Below, piece by piece: positions 9,121-16,371 of a stretch of 64,000 nucleotides of DNA (positions within the stretch are counted from its first letter, which is position 1; each line of letters opens with the position of its first letter). The stretch is from Casp-actino8 sp965659595 (GTDB lineage: Bacteria; Actinomycetota; Acidimicrobiia; Acidimicrobiales; Ilumatobacteraceae). The stretch spans positions 24,053 to 88,052 of the forward strand of contig CBFHWN010000001.1 in the NCBI GenBank assembly GCA_965659595.1, read 5' to 3'. The notes under the pieces are model-generated. The model was given only the letters and a program-made list of their open reading frames with translations. It ran no database searches and was not told the origin of the DNA. The position numbers and the translations under genes were made by a program.

Positions 9121-9546
9121 ATGAACCGCCGACGAATGATCCTCTCCCTCGCTGGACTCACCCTCGCCCTCGGCCCCATGGTTGGCTGTGGAGGAGACAG
9201 CTCGGCCACCCCGGAACAGCCCGCCGTGGCCGCCGACCCATCAAGCACAAACTCTTCAGACGAAGCACCCGCAAAGGACACTCGCATGATCATCGACGTT
9301 CGCACGCCCGCCGAATTCACCGGCGGCCACCTCGACGGGGCCGTCAACATCGACATCCAGTCCCCCGATTTCGCAAGCCAAATCGACGCTCTCGACCGCA
9401 ATGGCTCCTACGTCGTGTACTGCCGTAGCGGTAACCGCTCGGGGATGGCCATGACCCAGATGCTCGATATGGGCTTCACCGACGTGAGCAACGCCGGCAG
9501 TGTCGAGGAGGCGTCGAACAGCCTCGGTATCGCCGTCGTCAACTGA
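9121..9546 (+). CDS. Rhodanese-domain lipoprotein
   Basis: The 141-residue protein starts with a lipoprotein signal (MVGC, Cys23) and a short low-complexity linker to about residue 52. A single rhodanese domain follows. The active-site loop is YCRSGNRS with catalytic Cys101, and IDVRTPAEF marks the domain start. It should carry a persulfide sulfur outside the cytoplasmic membrane. The upstream operator type supports a role in sulfide or persulfide response. The pirin gene follows after 2 bp and is probably co-expressed. No CsoR-family repressor is encoded in the window. Confidence 0.88.
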   Translation: MNRRRMILSLAGLTLALGPMVGCGGDSSATPEQPAVAADPSSTNSSDEAPAKDTRMIIDVRTPAEFTGGHLDGAVNIDIQSPDFASQIDALDRNGSYVVYCRSGNRSGMAMTQMLDMGFTDVSNAGSVEEASNSLGIAVVN

Positions 9547-9548
9547 TC

Positions 9549-10262
9549 ATGTCCGAGTCGCGCATCGTCGTCCAAAGGGCCGACTCTCGACCGCACACGA
9601 ACATCTCGTGGCTCGACAGTCGGCATTCGTTCAGCTTCGGATCGCACTGGGATCCGAACAACACCGGGCATGGACTCCTGCTCGTCAACAACGACGACGT
9701 CGTGCGCGCTGGTAGTGGATTCGACACGCATCCCCACCAGGACATGGAGATCGTCACCTGGGTCCTCGACGGTGAACTCGAGCACAAGGACAGTGAAGGC
9801 AACCGCGGACTCCTCTACCCCGGTCTCGCGCAGCGCATGTCGGCCGGCACGGGTATCTGGCACTCCGAAATGAACCCGAACGGCGACACCGACGTGCACT
9901 TCGTGCAGATGTGGGTGCTTCCCGACACTGAACGGGTCGATCCGAGCTATCAGCAGCTCGACATCAACAGCGAACTCGCCAAGGGTGGCCTCGTGCCGAT
10001 CGCATCCGGGAAAGGTCACGACGCGGCCATCAGCATTCGTCAGCGCGACGCCATCCTGTGGGGCGGACGTCTCATGGCCGGAGAGACCGTTCGCGTTCCC
10101 GACGACCGACACGTCCACATGTTCCTCGCTCGTGGTTCGGCGTCGCTCGATCACGCCGGTGAACTCGCAACGGGCGATGCTGCTCGGCTGTTCTCGGTGG
10201 GCGACATCGGTCTCGTGGCTGGTGACGACGGCGCCGAGGTGCTCGTCTGGGCCACGGCCTGA
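9549..10262 (+). CDS. Pirin family protein
   Basis: A 237-residue bicupin. The N-terminal metal site is complete: His61 and His63 in FDTHPHQD, and His105 and Glu107 in GIWHSEMN. Bacterial pirins are metal-binding proteins, some with quercetin 2,3-dioxygenase activity and others acting as redox sensors or enzyme partners. The gene begins 2 bp after the rhodanese stop, so it probably belongs to the same sulfur- or redox-responsive operon. The exact reaction is not known. Confidence 0.88.
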   Translation: MSESRIVVQRADSRPHTNISWLDSRHSFSFGSHWDPNNTGHGLLLVNNDDVVRAGSGFDTHPHQDMEIVTWVLDGELEHKDSEGNRGLLYPGLAQRMSAGTGIWHSEMNPNGDTDVHFVQMWVLPDTERVDPSYQQLDINSELAKGGLVPIASGKGHDAAISIRQRDAILWGGRLMAGETVRVPDDRHVHMFLARGSASLDHAGELATGDAARLFSVGDIGLVAGDDGAEVLVWATA

Positions 10263-10292
10263 GGCCCGAATCACGGCAACTACTGTTCGTCC

Positions 10293-10703
10293 ATGCCCAA
10301 CCAGCACTCAGCCGAGGCCGCCGTCGCCGCCCACGTCGACGCTTGGAACTCGATGGATCGCGACAGTTGGGTCGGGCTCTTCTCTCCTGACGTGGTGTTC
10401 GAAGATCCGGTCGGCGCACCACCAAAAGTGGGCCTCGATGCGGTGCACAAGACGTGGGATCGCTCGTTCACGCCGGGTCGTCGATGGACTCTGCATCCTC
10501 GACAGATCGTGGCCGGAGGTGACGTGGAGGCCGCCGTCGTCATGCACAACGTCGGCGAACTCGACGACAAACGCGTGGAAGTGAGCAGTGTCGAAATCTT
10601 CTCAGTCGATACGAACGGCCTCATCGTGCGCATCCGAGCGTTCTTCGATCAGCCGACCGAGTTCACTCTCGCCGACTGGTTCACTCCCGAACGCTCGGAA
10701 TGA
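10293..10703 (+). CDS. SnoaL-like / NTF2-fold small protein
   Basis: The 136-residue product has the pattern of NTF2-fold SnoaL-like proteins: an N-terminal helix ending in AWNSMDRDSW, then FSPDVVFEDPVG and a late RIRAFFDQP strand. This fold includes ketosteroid isomerases, polyketide cyclases and many uncharacterised proteins. Family and size support the call, but no catalytic function can be assigned. It follows the pirin gene by 30 bp and converges with the heliorhodopsin gene 9 bp downstream. Confidence 0.7.
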   Translation: MPNQHSAEAAVAAHVDAWNSMDRDSWVGLFSPDVVFEDPVGAPPKVGLDAVHKTWDRSFTPGRRWTLHPRQIVAGGDVEAAVVMHNVGELDDKRVEVSSVEIFSVDTNGLIVRIRAFFDQPTEFTLADWFTPERSE

Positions 10704-10712
10704 TCCTCGCCA

Positions 10713-11477
10713 TCAGACGGTGAGTGTGTTGATGAAGATCTGCCACGCGAGAGCCGACTTCGCCGTGAGACTCAGGATCAGATACACCTTCTCGCCGAAG
10801 AGGTAGTCGGCCCACTTGCCGATGCGCTTGTACTGGAGCCACTGGTTGAGAGCGAAGCAGTTGAAGAACACGAAGATGCTGGCGAAGATGCCGTAGACGA
10901 AGTTCGGCATGTCACTGCCAGGACCGATGAGGTAGATCAAGAGTCCGATCCACGGTGCCACTCCGGCGATGCAGCCGAACCAGAACGGCGCCCACCACAC
11001 TTTCTTGCCCGGCTCGTTGACGACTTCCATCACCCAGCCGAACAGGATCATCGCCACGTTGGCGCCCGCGATGGCGATGAGCCCGGCCACGTCACCGATC
11101 CCAAAGATCATGGCGATGAGAAGGATCATCAGAGTCGACGACAACGAGTACTCGACCCAGCGGAAACGATTCACTTCTCGTTCGAGTCCGGCCACGTAGC
11201 GAGAGCGGCCCCATGGCGATGCGACGAGCACGTGAAAGATTGCCGACAGAATCAGGAAGCCGAAAACTCCGTACGCAATACGTACGTCGAAGAGGCGATC
11301 GAGTCGTTCGATGTCGAGCCGACCATTGGGTGCGTCGTTCCAGAAGAAGCTCGTGACCGGAAGTGTGAAGTCGTTGGCCGCAACCAATACGACGACGGCC
11401 TGAACGGCGTGAAGGACTGCAGCTCCGACGTTGAGTCGCTGGAGTCGTGACTGCCTTGCCTGATCGATTGTCGACAT
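10713..11477 (-). CDS. Heliorhodopsin
   Basis: A 254-residue seven-helix membrane protein with heliorhodopsin signatures. The retinal Schiff-base lysine is Lys240 in the last helix (SLTAKSALAWQIF). The counterion Glu109 lies in RWVEYSLSS, and two helix histidines are at His23 and His82, matching the conserved pocket residues. Heliorhodopsins have an inverted topology and slow photocycle, and are proposed light sensors or signalling partners rather than pumps. A strong AGGAGG (11483-11488) sits 5 bases before the ATG. No retinal-synthesis gene is in the window. Confidence 0.93.
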   Translation of the reverse strand: MSTIDQARQSRLQRLNVGAAVLHAVQAVVVLVAANDFTLPVTSFFWNDAPNGRLDIERLDRLFDVRIAYGVFGFLILSAIFHVLVASPWGRSRYVAGLEREVNRFRWVEYSLSSTLMILLIAMIFGIGDVAGLIAIAGANVAMILFGWVMEVVNEPGKKVWWAPFWFGCIAGVAPWIGLLIYLIGPGSDMPNFVYGIFASIFVFFNCFALNQWLQYKRIGKWADYLFGEKVYLILSLTAKSALAWQIFINTLTV

Positions 11478-11531
11478 GAGTACCTCCTCGGTCCGAGGTC
11501 GAGCCTACGGAATTCGTGGTGTCGGCGAGTT

Positions 11532-11569
11532 CGAGAACGAAAGATCGACCACCTCTGTTACCGTTCTCG
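11532..11569. promoter_or_regulatory. Inverted repeat before the alkyl sulfatase start
   Basis: CGAGAACG (11532-11539) and CGTTCTCG (11562-11569) are perfect 8-bp inverted arms separated by 22 bases. The second arm ends one base before the GTG. The pair lies in the divergent region between heliorhodopsin and the sulfatase. It could be an operator or an mRNA hairpin; no Shine-Dalgarno sequence is visible for the sulfatase. Confidence 0.4.
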
Positions 11570-11570
11570 C

Positions 11571-13478
11571 GTGACTCTCGACATCAGCCAGAAGGACGCC
11601 ACCGTCCACACGTCGTCGTTCAATCGCTCACGGGAGTTCAATCTCGACCCGGCCGACTTCGATCGAGCACAGCGAGGCTGGATCGCCTCACTTGCCGACG
11701 TTCACGTGCGCGACAACGAAGGCCGAACGGCGAGCAACATCGGGCGCTACGACTTCCTCCACGACGACTACCCCGACACCGTCCACCCAAGTCTGTGGAG
11801 ACAGGCCCGCCTCAACGCCCATCACGGTCTCTTCGAGGTGGCCGAAGGCGTGTGGCAGGTACGCGGCTACGACATCTCCAACATCACGTTCGTACGCGGC
11901 GAAGAGGGATGGATCGTGATCGATCCACTCACGGTGGAAGCGACTGCTCGGGCTGCCTACGACCTCGTGACCGAACACCTCGGCCATCGTCCGGTCACCG
12001 CCGTCATCTACACCCACTCGCACGCCGATCACTTCGGCGGCGTTCTCGGTGTCACCTCACAGGCCGACGTCGATGCCGGCAAATGTCGGGTGATCGCGCC
12101 GGTCGGATTCCTGCATGAGACAGTCGGCGAGAACGTCATCGCCGGCGTCGCTATGGGTCGGCGCGCCACCTACCAGTTCGGACCTCTCCTTCCGAGTGGA
12201 CCCAAAGGGCACGTCAACTGCGGACTCGGACTGTCGATTCCGGTCGGGCCCCCTGGACTCATCGCACCCACCGAGGACGTCATCGAAACGGGTGAGATCA
12301 AGGTCGTCGACGGAGTTCGCATCGAATTCCAGCTCACACCCGAGACCGAAGCGCCGGCCGAGATGAACTTCTTCTTCCCCGACCAGGGGTGGTTGTGCAT
12401 GGCCGAGAACTGCTCGCACACCATGCACAATCTCGTCCCGATCCGAGGAGCGCTGGTGCGCGACTCGTTGTCGTGGTCGAAGTACATCAACGAAGCGATC
12501 GAACTGTTCGGTTCGCGCACCGAGGTGATGTTCACGTCGCACAACTGGCCTCGTTGGGGAGCCGACGACGTGCACGGGTTCTTGTCTCTGCAACGCGACA
12601 TGTACCGCTGGATCCACGACCAGACCATGCGACACGCGAATCTTGGTTTCACCCCGCTCGAGATCTCTGAACATCTGGAACTCCCCGAGGAGTTCCTCGC
12701 CGAGACCCACACGCGCGGCTACTACGGCGACCTCGTGCACAACTCGAAGGCCGTGTACCAGCGCTATCTCAGTTGGTACGACGCCAACCCGGCCAACTTG
12801 AACAAGTTGCCACCGACCGAAGCCGGGAGGCGTTATGTCGAATTGGCCGGCGGACCGGCCGCGTTGCTCGTCACAGCTCGGCGCGCCTTCGACGCCGGCG
12901 ACTATCGCTGGGTCGCCGAACTCGTCAACCATCTGGTGTTCGCCGACCCTTCCAACGAGGAAGCTCGATCGCTCCAGGCCGACACTCTGGAACAACTCGG
13001 CTACCAGAGTGAGTCGACCACCTTCCGCAACGCGTATCTCATGGGCGCGCAAGAGCTCCGGCACGGCCCCCCACAACTAGGAAATTCCACCGTCCGTGGT
13101 CGAGGCATCCTCGCCGCCATGACGATCGAACAGATCTTCGACACTCTTGCCGTCCGACTGAAGGCCGAAGCCGTCGTCGGGGTGAAACTTTCGGTCAATT
13201 GGACCTTTCCCGATCTGACCGGAAGCCTCGACGAGAAGTGGGTGCTCGCGGTGTCGAATCGAACGATGTACTCGGTACGGGGACGACACGACGACGATGC
13301 CGTTGCAACTCTTCGACTCGATCGTTCACTGTTGATCCGGATCATCACTCAGGAGACGTCGTTCGTGGACGAGATCGGTGCTGGGAACATCATTCTCGAC
13401 GGGGATGCTGGTGCGCTGTTGACGGTGTTCGGCAACCTCGACGTTTTCATGGGCGGCTTCACCATCGTCGAACCCTGA
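11571..13478 (+). CDS. Alkyl sulfatase (SdsA/BDS1-type metallo-beta-lactamase)
   Basis: The 635-residue protein has a long N-terminal region and a metallo-beta-lactamase domain with THSHADHFGG (His149, His151, Asp153, His154). A helical dimerisation region and a C-terminal SCP2-like domain follow, the architecture of class III alkyl sulfatases. These cleave sulfate from primary or secondary alkyl sulfates such as detergents, leaving an alcohol. Translation starts with GTG. The aldehyde dehydrogenase downstream could oxidise the product further. No signal peptide is visible, so the enzyme is probably cytoplasmic. Confidence 0.9.
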   Translation: MTLDISQKDATVHTSSFNRSREFNLDPADFDRAQRGWIASLADVHVRDNEGRTASNIGRYDFLHDDYPDTVHPSLWRQARLNAHHGLFEVAEGVWQVRGYDISNITFVRGEEGWIVIDPLTVEATARAAYDLVTEHLGHRPVTAVIYTHSHADHFGGVLGVTSQADVDAGKCRVIAPVGFLHETVGENVIAGVAMGRRATYQFGPLLPSGPKGHVNCGLGLSIPVGPPGLIAPTEDVIETGEIKVVDGVRIEFQLTPETEAPAEMNFFFPDQGWLCMAENCSHTMHNLVPIRGALVRDSLSWSKYINEAIELFGSRTEVMFTSHNWPRWGADDVHGFLSLQRDMYRWIHDQTMRHANLGFTPLEISEHLELPEEFLAETHTRGYYGDLVHNSKAVYQRYLSWYDANPANLNKLPPTEAGRRYVELAGGPAALLVTARRAFDAGDYRWVAELVNHLVFADPSNEEARSLQADTLEQLGYQSESTTFRNAYLMGAQELRHGPPQLGNSTVRGRGILAAMTIEQIFDTLAVRLKAEAVVGVKLSVNWTFPDLTGSLDEKWVLAVSNRTMYSVRGRHDDDAVATLRLDRSLLIRIITQETSFVDEIGAGNIILDGDAGALLTVFGNLDVFMGGFTIVEP

Positions 13479-13506
13479 AAGTGACGCCCTCTGGTTGAAT
13501 GGGGAC

Positions 13507-14922
13507 ATGACGTCACTGGCCGAAAACGACAACGTTTCCACTCCGACTGCAGTCTCCTCCATCCCGGGCATCGTGGCCGGAGTGCGCCACACCTTCGGGA
13601 GCCGGGTCACCCGACCGCTGTCGTGGCGTAAGAAGCAGCTCGAGCGCATGATCGCCATGCTCGAAGAGAACGAGTCTGCATTCTCAGATGCCCTGGCCGC
13701 CGATCTCGGCAAGCCGGCCATCGAGGGCTACATCACCGACATCGCATTCGTCATCGGTGAAGTGAAATTGATGTTGAAGAACCTCCGTCGCTGGAACCGA
13801 CCCGAGCGCGTGCGCACACCCGTGGTCGCCATGCCGGCATCGTCGAAGCGAATTCCCGAACCACTCGGAGTCGTCCTCGTGATCGCCCCGTGGAACTATC
13901 CGGTTCAGCTTCTGCTCGTTCCGGCCGCCGGCGCGATCGCGGCCGGCAACGCCGTCGTCATGAAGCCCTCCGAAGTGTCGTCGGCGACCTCGGCCCTTCT
14001 CGCCCGACTCGTTCCGAAGTATCTCGACTCGTCGGCCATCGCTCTCGTCGAAGGGGACGTTCCCGAAACCACGGCCTTGCTCGCTGAACGCTTCGACCAC
14101 ATTTTCTATACGGGCAACGGAACCGTGGGCCGGGTGGTAATGAGAGCGGCCGCCGAGAACCTGACTCCGGTGACTCTCGAACTCGGCGGCAAGAGCCCGA
14201 CCATCGTCCACTCGTCGGCCGATCTCGAGGTGAGCGCCAAACGGATCGCCTGGGGCAAGTGGCTCAATGCCGGACAGACCTGCGTGGCTCCCGACTACGT
14301 CCTCGTCGAAAAAGCCGTCGAAACGGAGTTCGTCGATCACCTCCGGGCGGCCATCACCGAGTTCTACGGAGACGACCCGCGCACGAGCGGAAGTTTCGGG
14401 CGCATCGTGTCGGACCGACACTTCGATCGCCTGACCGCTCTCATAGCGGGGGGCCACGTGATCGTCGGCGGTGACACCGACCGCGCCGAGCGCTACATCT
14501 CTCCCACCGTCGTCGCCGACGTCGACCTATCGTCACCGCTCATGAGCGAAGAGATCTTCGGTCCGATCCTGCCGATCGTGCCGGTCGACTCGATTCGCGA
14601 CGCCATCGCATTCGTCAACTCCAGGCCGCATCCACTCGCTCTCTACGTGTTCGCCGAAAAGAAGTCGGTAGTCGACGAAGTACTCACCCACACGACCGCC
14701 GGTGGTGTCACGGTCAATGGAACTCTCATGCATCTCACGAGTCCGTATCTGCCCTTCGGCGGAATCGGTGAAAGCGGTATGGGCGCTTATCACGGTGAAA
14801 CCGGAGTACGGATCTTCCAGCACCGCAAGCCAGTTCTCTCCCGCAGCACCAAAGTCGATCCATCACTCGCCTATCCCCCCTACACCGAGCGCAAGGCCAA
14901 GATCTTCCGGAAGGTTCTCTGA
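13507..14922 (+). CDS. Aldehyde dehydrogenase (class 3-like)
   Basis: From ATG at 13507 the product is 471 residues. The catalytic Glu225 is in LELGGKSP and the nucleophile Cys259 in GQTCVAPDYV. The APWNYPVQ block and short length fit class 3, membrane-associated fatty aldehyde dehydrogenases. It should oxidise an aldehyde to an acid with NAD(P). A TTG at 13495 is also in frame, but it gains no obvious ribosome site. It is 28 bp downstream of the alkyl sulfatase, suggesting handling of the aldehyde derived from the released alcohol. Confidence 0.9.
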   Translation: MTSLAENDNVSTPTAVSSIPGIVAGVRHTFGSRVTRPLSWRKKQLERMIAMLEENESAFSDALAADLGKPAIEGYITDIAFVIGEVKLMLKNLRRWNRPERVRTPVVAMPASSKRIPEPLGVVLVIAPWNYPVQLLLVPAAGAIAAGNAVVMKPSEVSSATSALLARLVPKYLDSSAIALVEGDVPETTALLAERFDHIFYTGNGTVGRVVMRAAAENLTPVTLELGGKSPTIVHSSADLEVSAKRIAWGKWLNAGQTCVAPDYVLVEKAVETEFVDHLRAAITEFYGDDPRTSGSFGRIVSDRHFDRLTALIAGGHVIVGGDTDRAERYISPTVVADVDLSSPLMSEEIFGPILPIVPVDSIRDAIAFVNSRPHPLALYVFAEKKSVVDEVLTHTTAGGVTVNGTLMHLTSPYLPFGGIGESGMGAYHGETGVRIFQHRKPVLSRSTKVDPSLAYPPYTERKAKIFRKVL

Positions 14923-14923
14923 C

Positions 14924-15268
14924 ATGGACGTCGTCAACACCGTCCTCAGCATCCTTCTCGCCTTCTTCTGCGCAACGTCGGCCCTCGCCGACTTCCGCGG
15001 CGTTCCACAGATCCTGCAGACGATGGAGCGGTTACGCATGCCGGTTCGTCTCGTGCCGGCTCTCGGAGTGGCCAAACTGGCCGCGTCGGGTGGCCTTCTC
15101 GTCGGACTCGGCATCGAACGGCTCGGCACTTTCACCGCACTCTGTCTGTCGATCTATTTCGTGCTCGCCGTCGGCGCCCACCTTCGAGTGAGAGATGCTG
15201 TCACCGAGACGATTCCAGCCCTCGTGATGCTCGGTCTGAGCGTCGCCACCTTTGCGACCTCGATCTGA
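14924..15268 (+). CDS. DoxX-like small membrane protein
   Basis: The 114-residue product has four hydrophobic stretches (about 5-22, 44-62, 66-85 and 93-112) and the DoxX-like pattern of a short four-helix membrane protein with an R-M-P-x-R turn between helices. DoxX-like proteins are often linked to redox or thiosulfate functions, but most are uncharacterised. The ATG lies 1 bp after the aldehyde dehydrogenase stop, so it belongs to that operon. A longer in-frame opening upstream overlaps the dehydrogenase and is not used. Confidence 0.75.
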   Translation: MDVVNTVLSILLAFFCATSALADFRGVPQILQTMERLRMPVRLVPALGVAKLAASGGLLVGLGIERLGTFTALCLSIYFVLAVGAHLRVRDAVTETIPALVMLGLSVATFATSI

Positions 15269-15274
15269 CCCGAG

Positions 15275-15715
15275 TCAGGCCGACGGCACCTCGGTGGTGC
15301 CACCGCTCATGATGTACTCGATCCACCACGACGGGGCGTTGTCGAGCAGATTTCCGAGATGCGAGTAGTCGTGCCACCGACGGATCAAACCATCACGAAC
15401 TTCCATGACCGATGTGAAGGGGTGAACGATGACCTCGCCGGTCGGAAAATGCCATTCCTCTTTGTGCTCGGTGATCACCACGTCGCCGTCGGCCAACACG
15501 AGTCCGGGCACGTGGACCATCTTGGCGGTCGGACCGAGGCCCAGTTCGAGACGCTCGGCGATGGCACGGCCACCCACCACTGGAGGCACGGCTCCGACAT
15601 CCATGTACTCGGCGTCGTCGGCGAATTGCCCGGCGACTCCGCTCCAGTCCTTGGCGTACATCATCTCCCAGTGGCGTTCGACGACACGTCGATTGGCGTC
15701 GGCAGATGAACTCAT
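15275..15715 (-). CDS. SnoaL-like / NTF2-fold protein
   Basis: The start MSSSADANRR at 15715 is chosen because AAGGGA lies a few bases upstream and the ATGA overlaps the stop of the TetR gene. The 146-residue product has an NTF2-fold pattern (WEMMYAKDWSG, then DDAEYMDVGA) like SnoaL or limonene-epoxide-hydrolase relatives. Its coupling to a TetR regulator suggests the regulator controls this small enzyme. Substrate unknown. Confidence 0.72.
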   Translation of the reverse strand: MSSSADANRRVVERHWEMMYAKDWSGVAGQFADDAEYMDVGAVPPVVGGRAIAERLELGLGPTAKMVHVPGLVLADGDVVITEHKEEWHFPTGEVIVHPFTSVMEVRDGLIRRWHDYSHLGNLLDNAPSWWIEYIMSGGTTEVPSA

Positions 15716-16347
15716 GACTTTCCCTTCTTCGGCGACAGGAGATGACGCAGGGTTTCGATGGCGACGTCGACCCAATGGTTGTCGGCATCGGGTTCGCCGC
15801 CCACGTCGACGAGAACCCGTCCAACCAGGATCGACTGAACGAAATAGGCGATTCCGGTCAAGTCACCTCGAGGCGCAATGACGCCCCGATCACGAAGCAT
15901 GCCGAGCGTCTCGGCCAAGTGGGCCGTTCCTCGGACTTGCTGCTCCTGCAGACTGGAAGCGAGCGCCGGGATGCTGTCGGCAGCCACGAGCGACGACAGG
16001 CGACGGAGGCGCCGCTCCTGTCCGGCTTCGTCGCCGTCGATTCGCATGGCGAATTCGATAACCCCCAGAACCTCGTCGAAGTCGTTGGCTTCGAGAAGAT
16101 ACTTCCGCATGCCCCGAAGTTCCGAGGCTTGACTCTCGACCCAGTGCTCGAGCTCGATCGTGGCGATCAGGCCGGCCCGACTTCCGAAGTGGTGGTACAC
16201 CGAACTGCGCGCGACACCCGACGATTCGATGACTCGGTCGAGGTTGAAGCGAACCGGGCCGATCGCCTCGAGTTCGGCACGAGCGAATTGGAGCACGATT
16301 TCGATCGTGGCGAGGCCGTCGGATCTCTTGCGCAGCGGCTCCCCCAT
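15712..16347 (-). CDS. TetR family transcriptional regulator
   Basis: A 211-residue protein with an N-terminal TetR helix-turn-helix at about 34-60 (NLDRVIESSGVARSSVYHHF) and a helical ligand-binding domain. It probably represses itself and the SnoaL-like gene to which it is joined by a 4-bp ATGA overlap. Its effector is unknown. Confidence 0.9.
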   Translation of the reverse strand: MGEPLRKRSDGLATIEIVLQFARAELEAIGPVRFNLDRVIESSGVARSSVYHHFGSRAGLIATIELEHWVESQASELRGMRKYLLEANDFDEVLGVIEFAMRIDGDEAGQERRLRRLSSLVAADSIPALASSLQEQQVRGTAHLAETLGMLRDRGVIAPRGDLTGIAYFVQSILVGRVLVDVGGEPDADNHWVDVAIETLRHLLSPKKGKS

Positions 16348-16371
16348 CGATTCGAGGTTAGATCGGATCGG

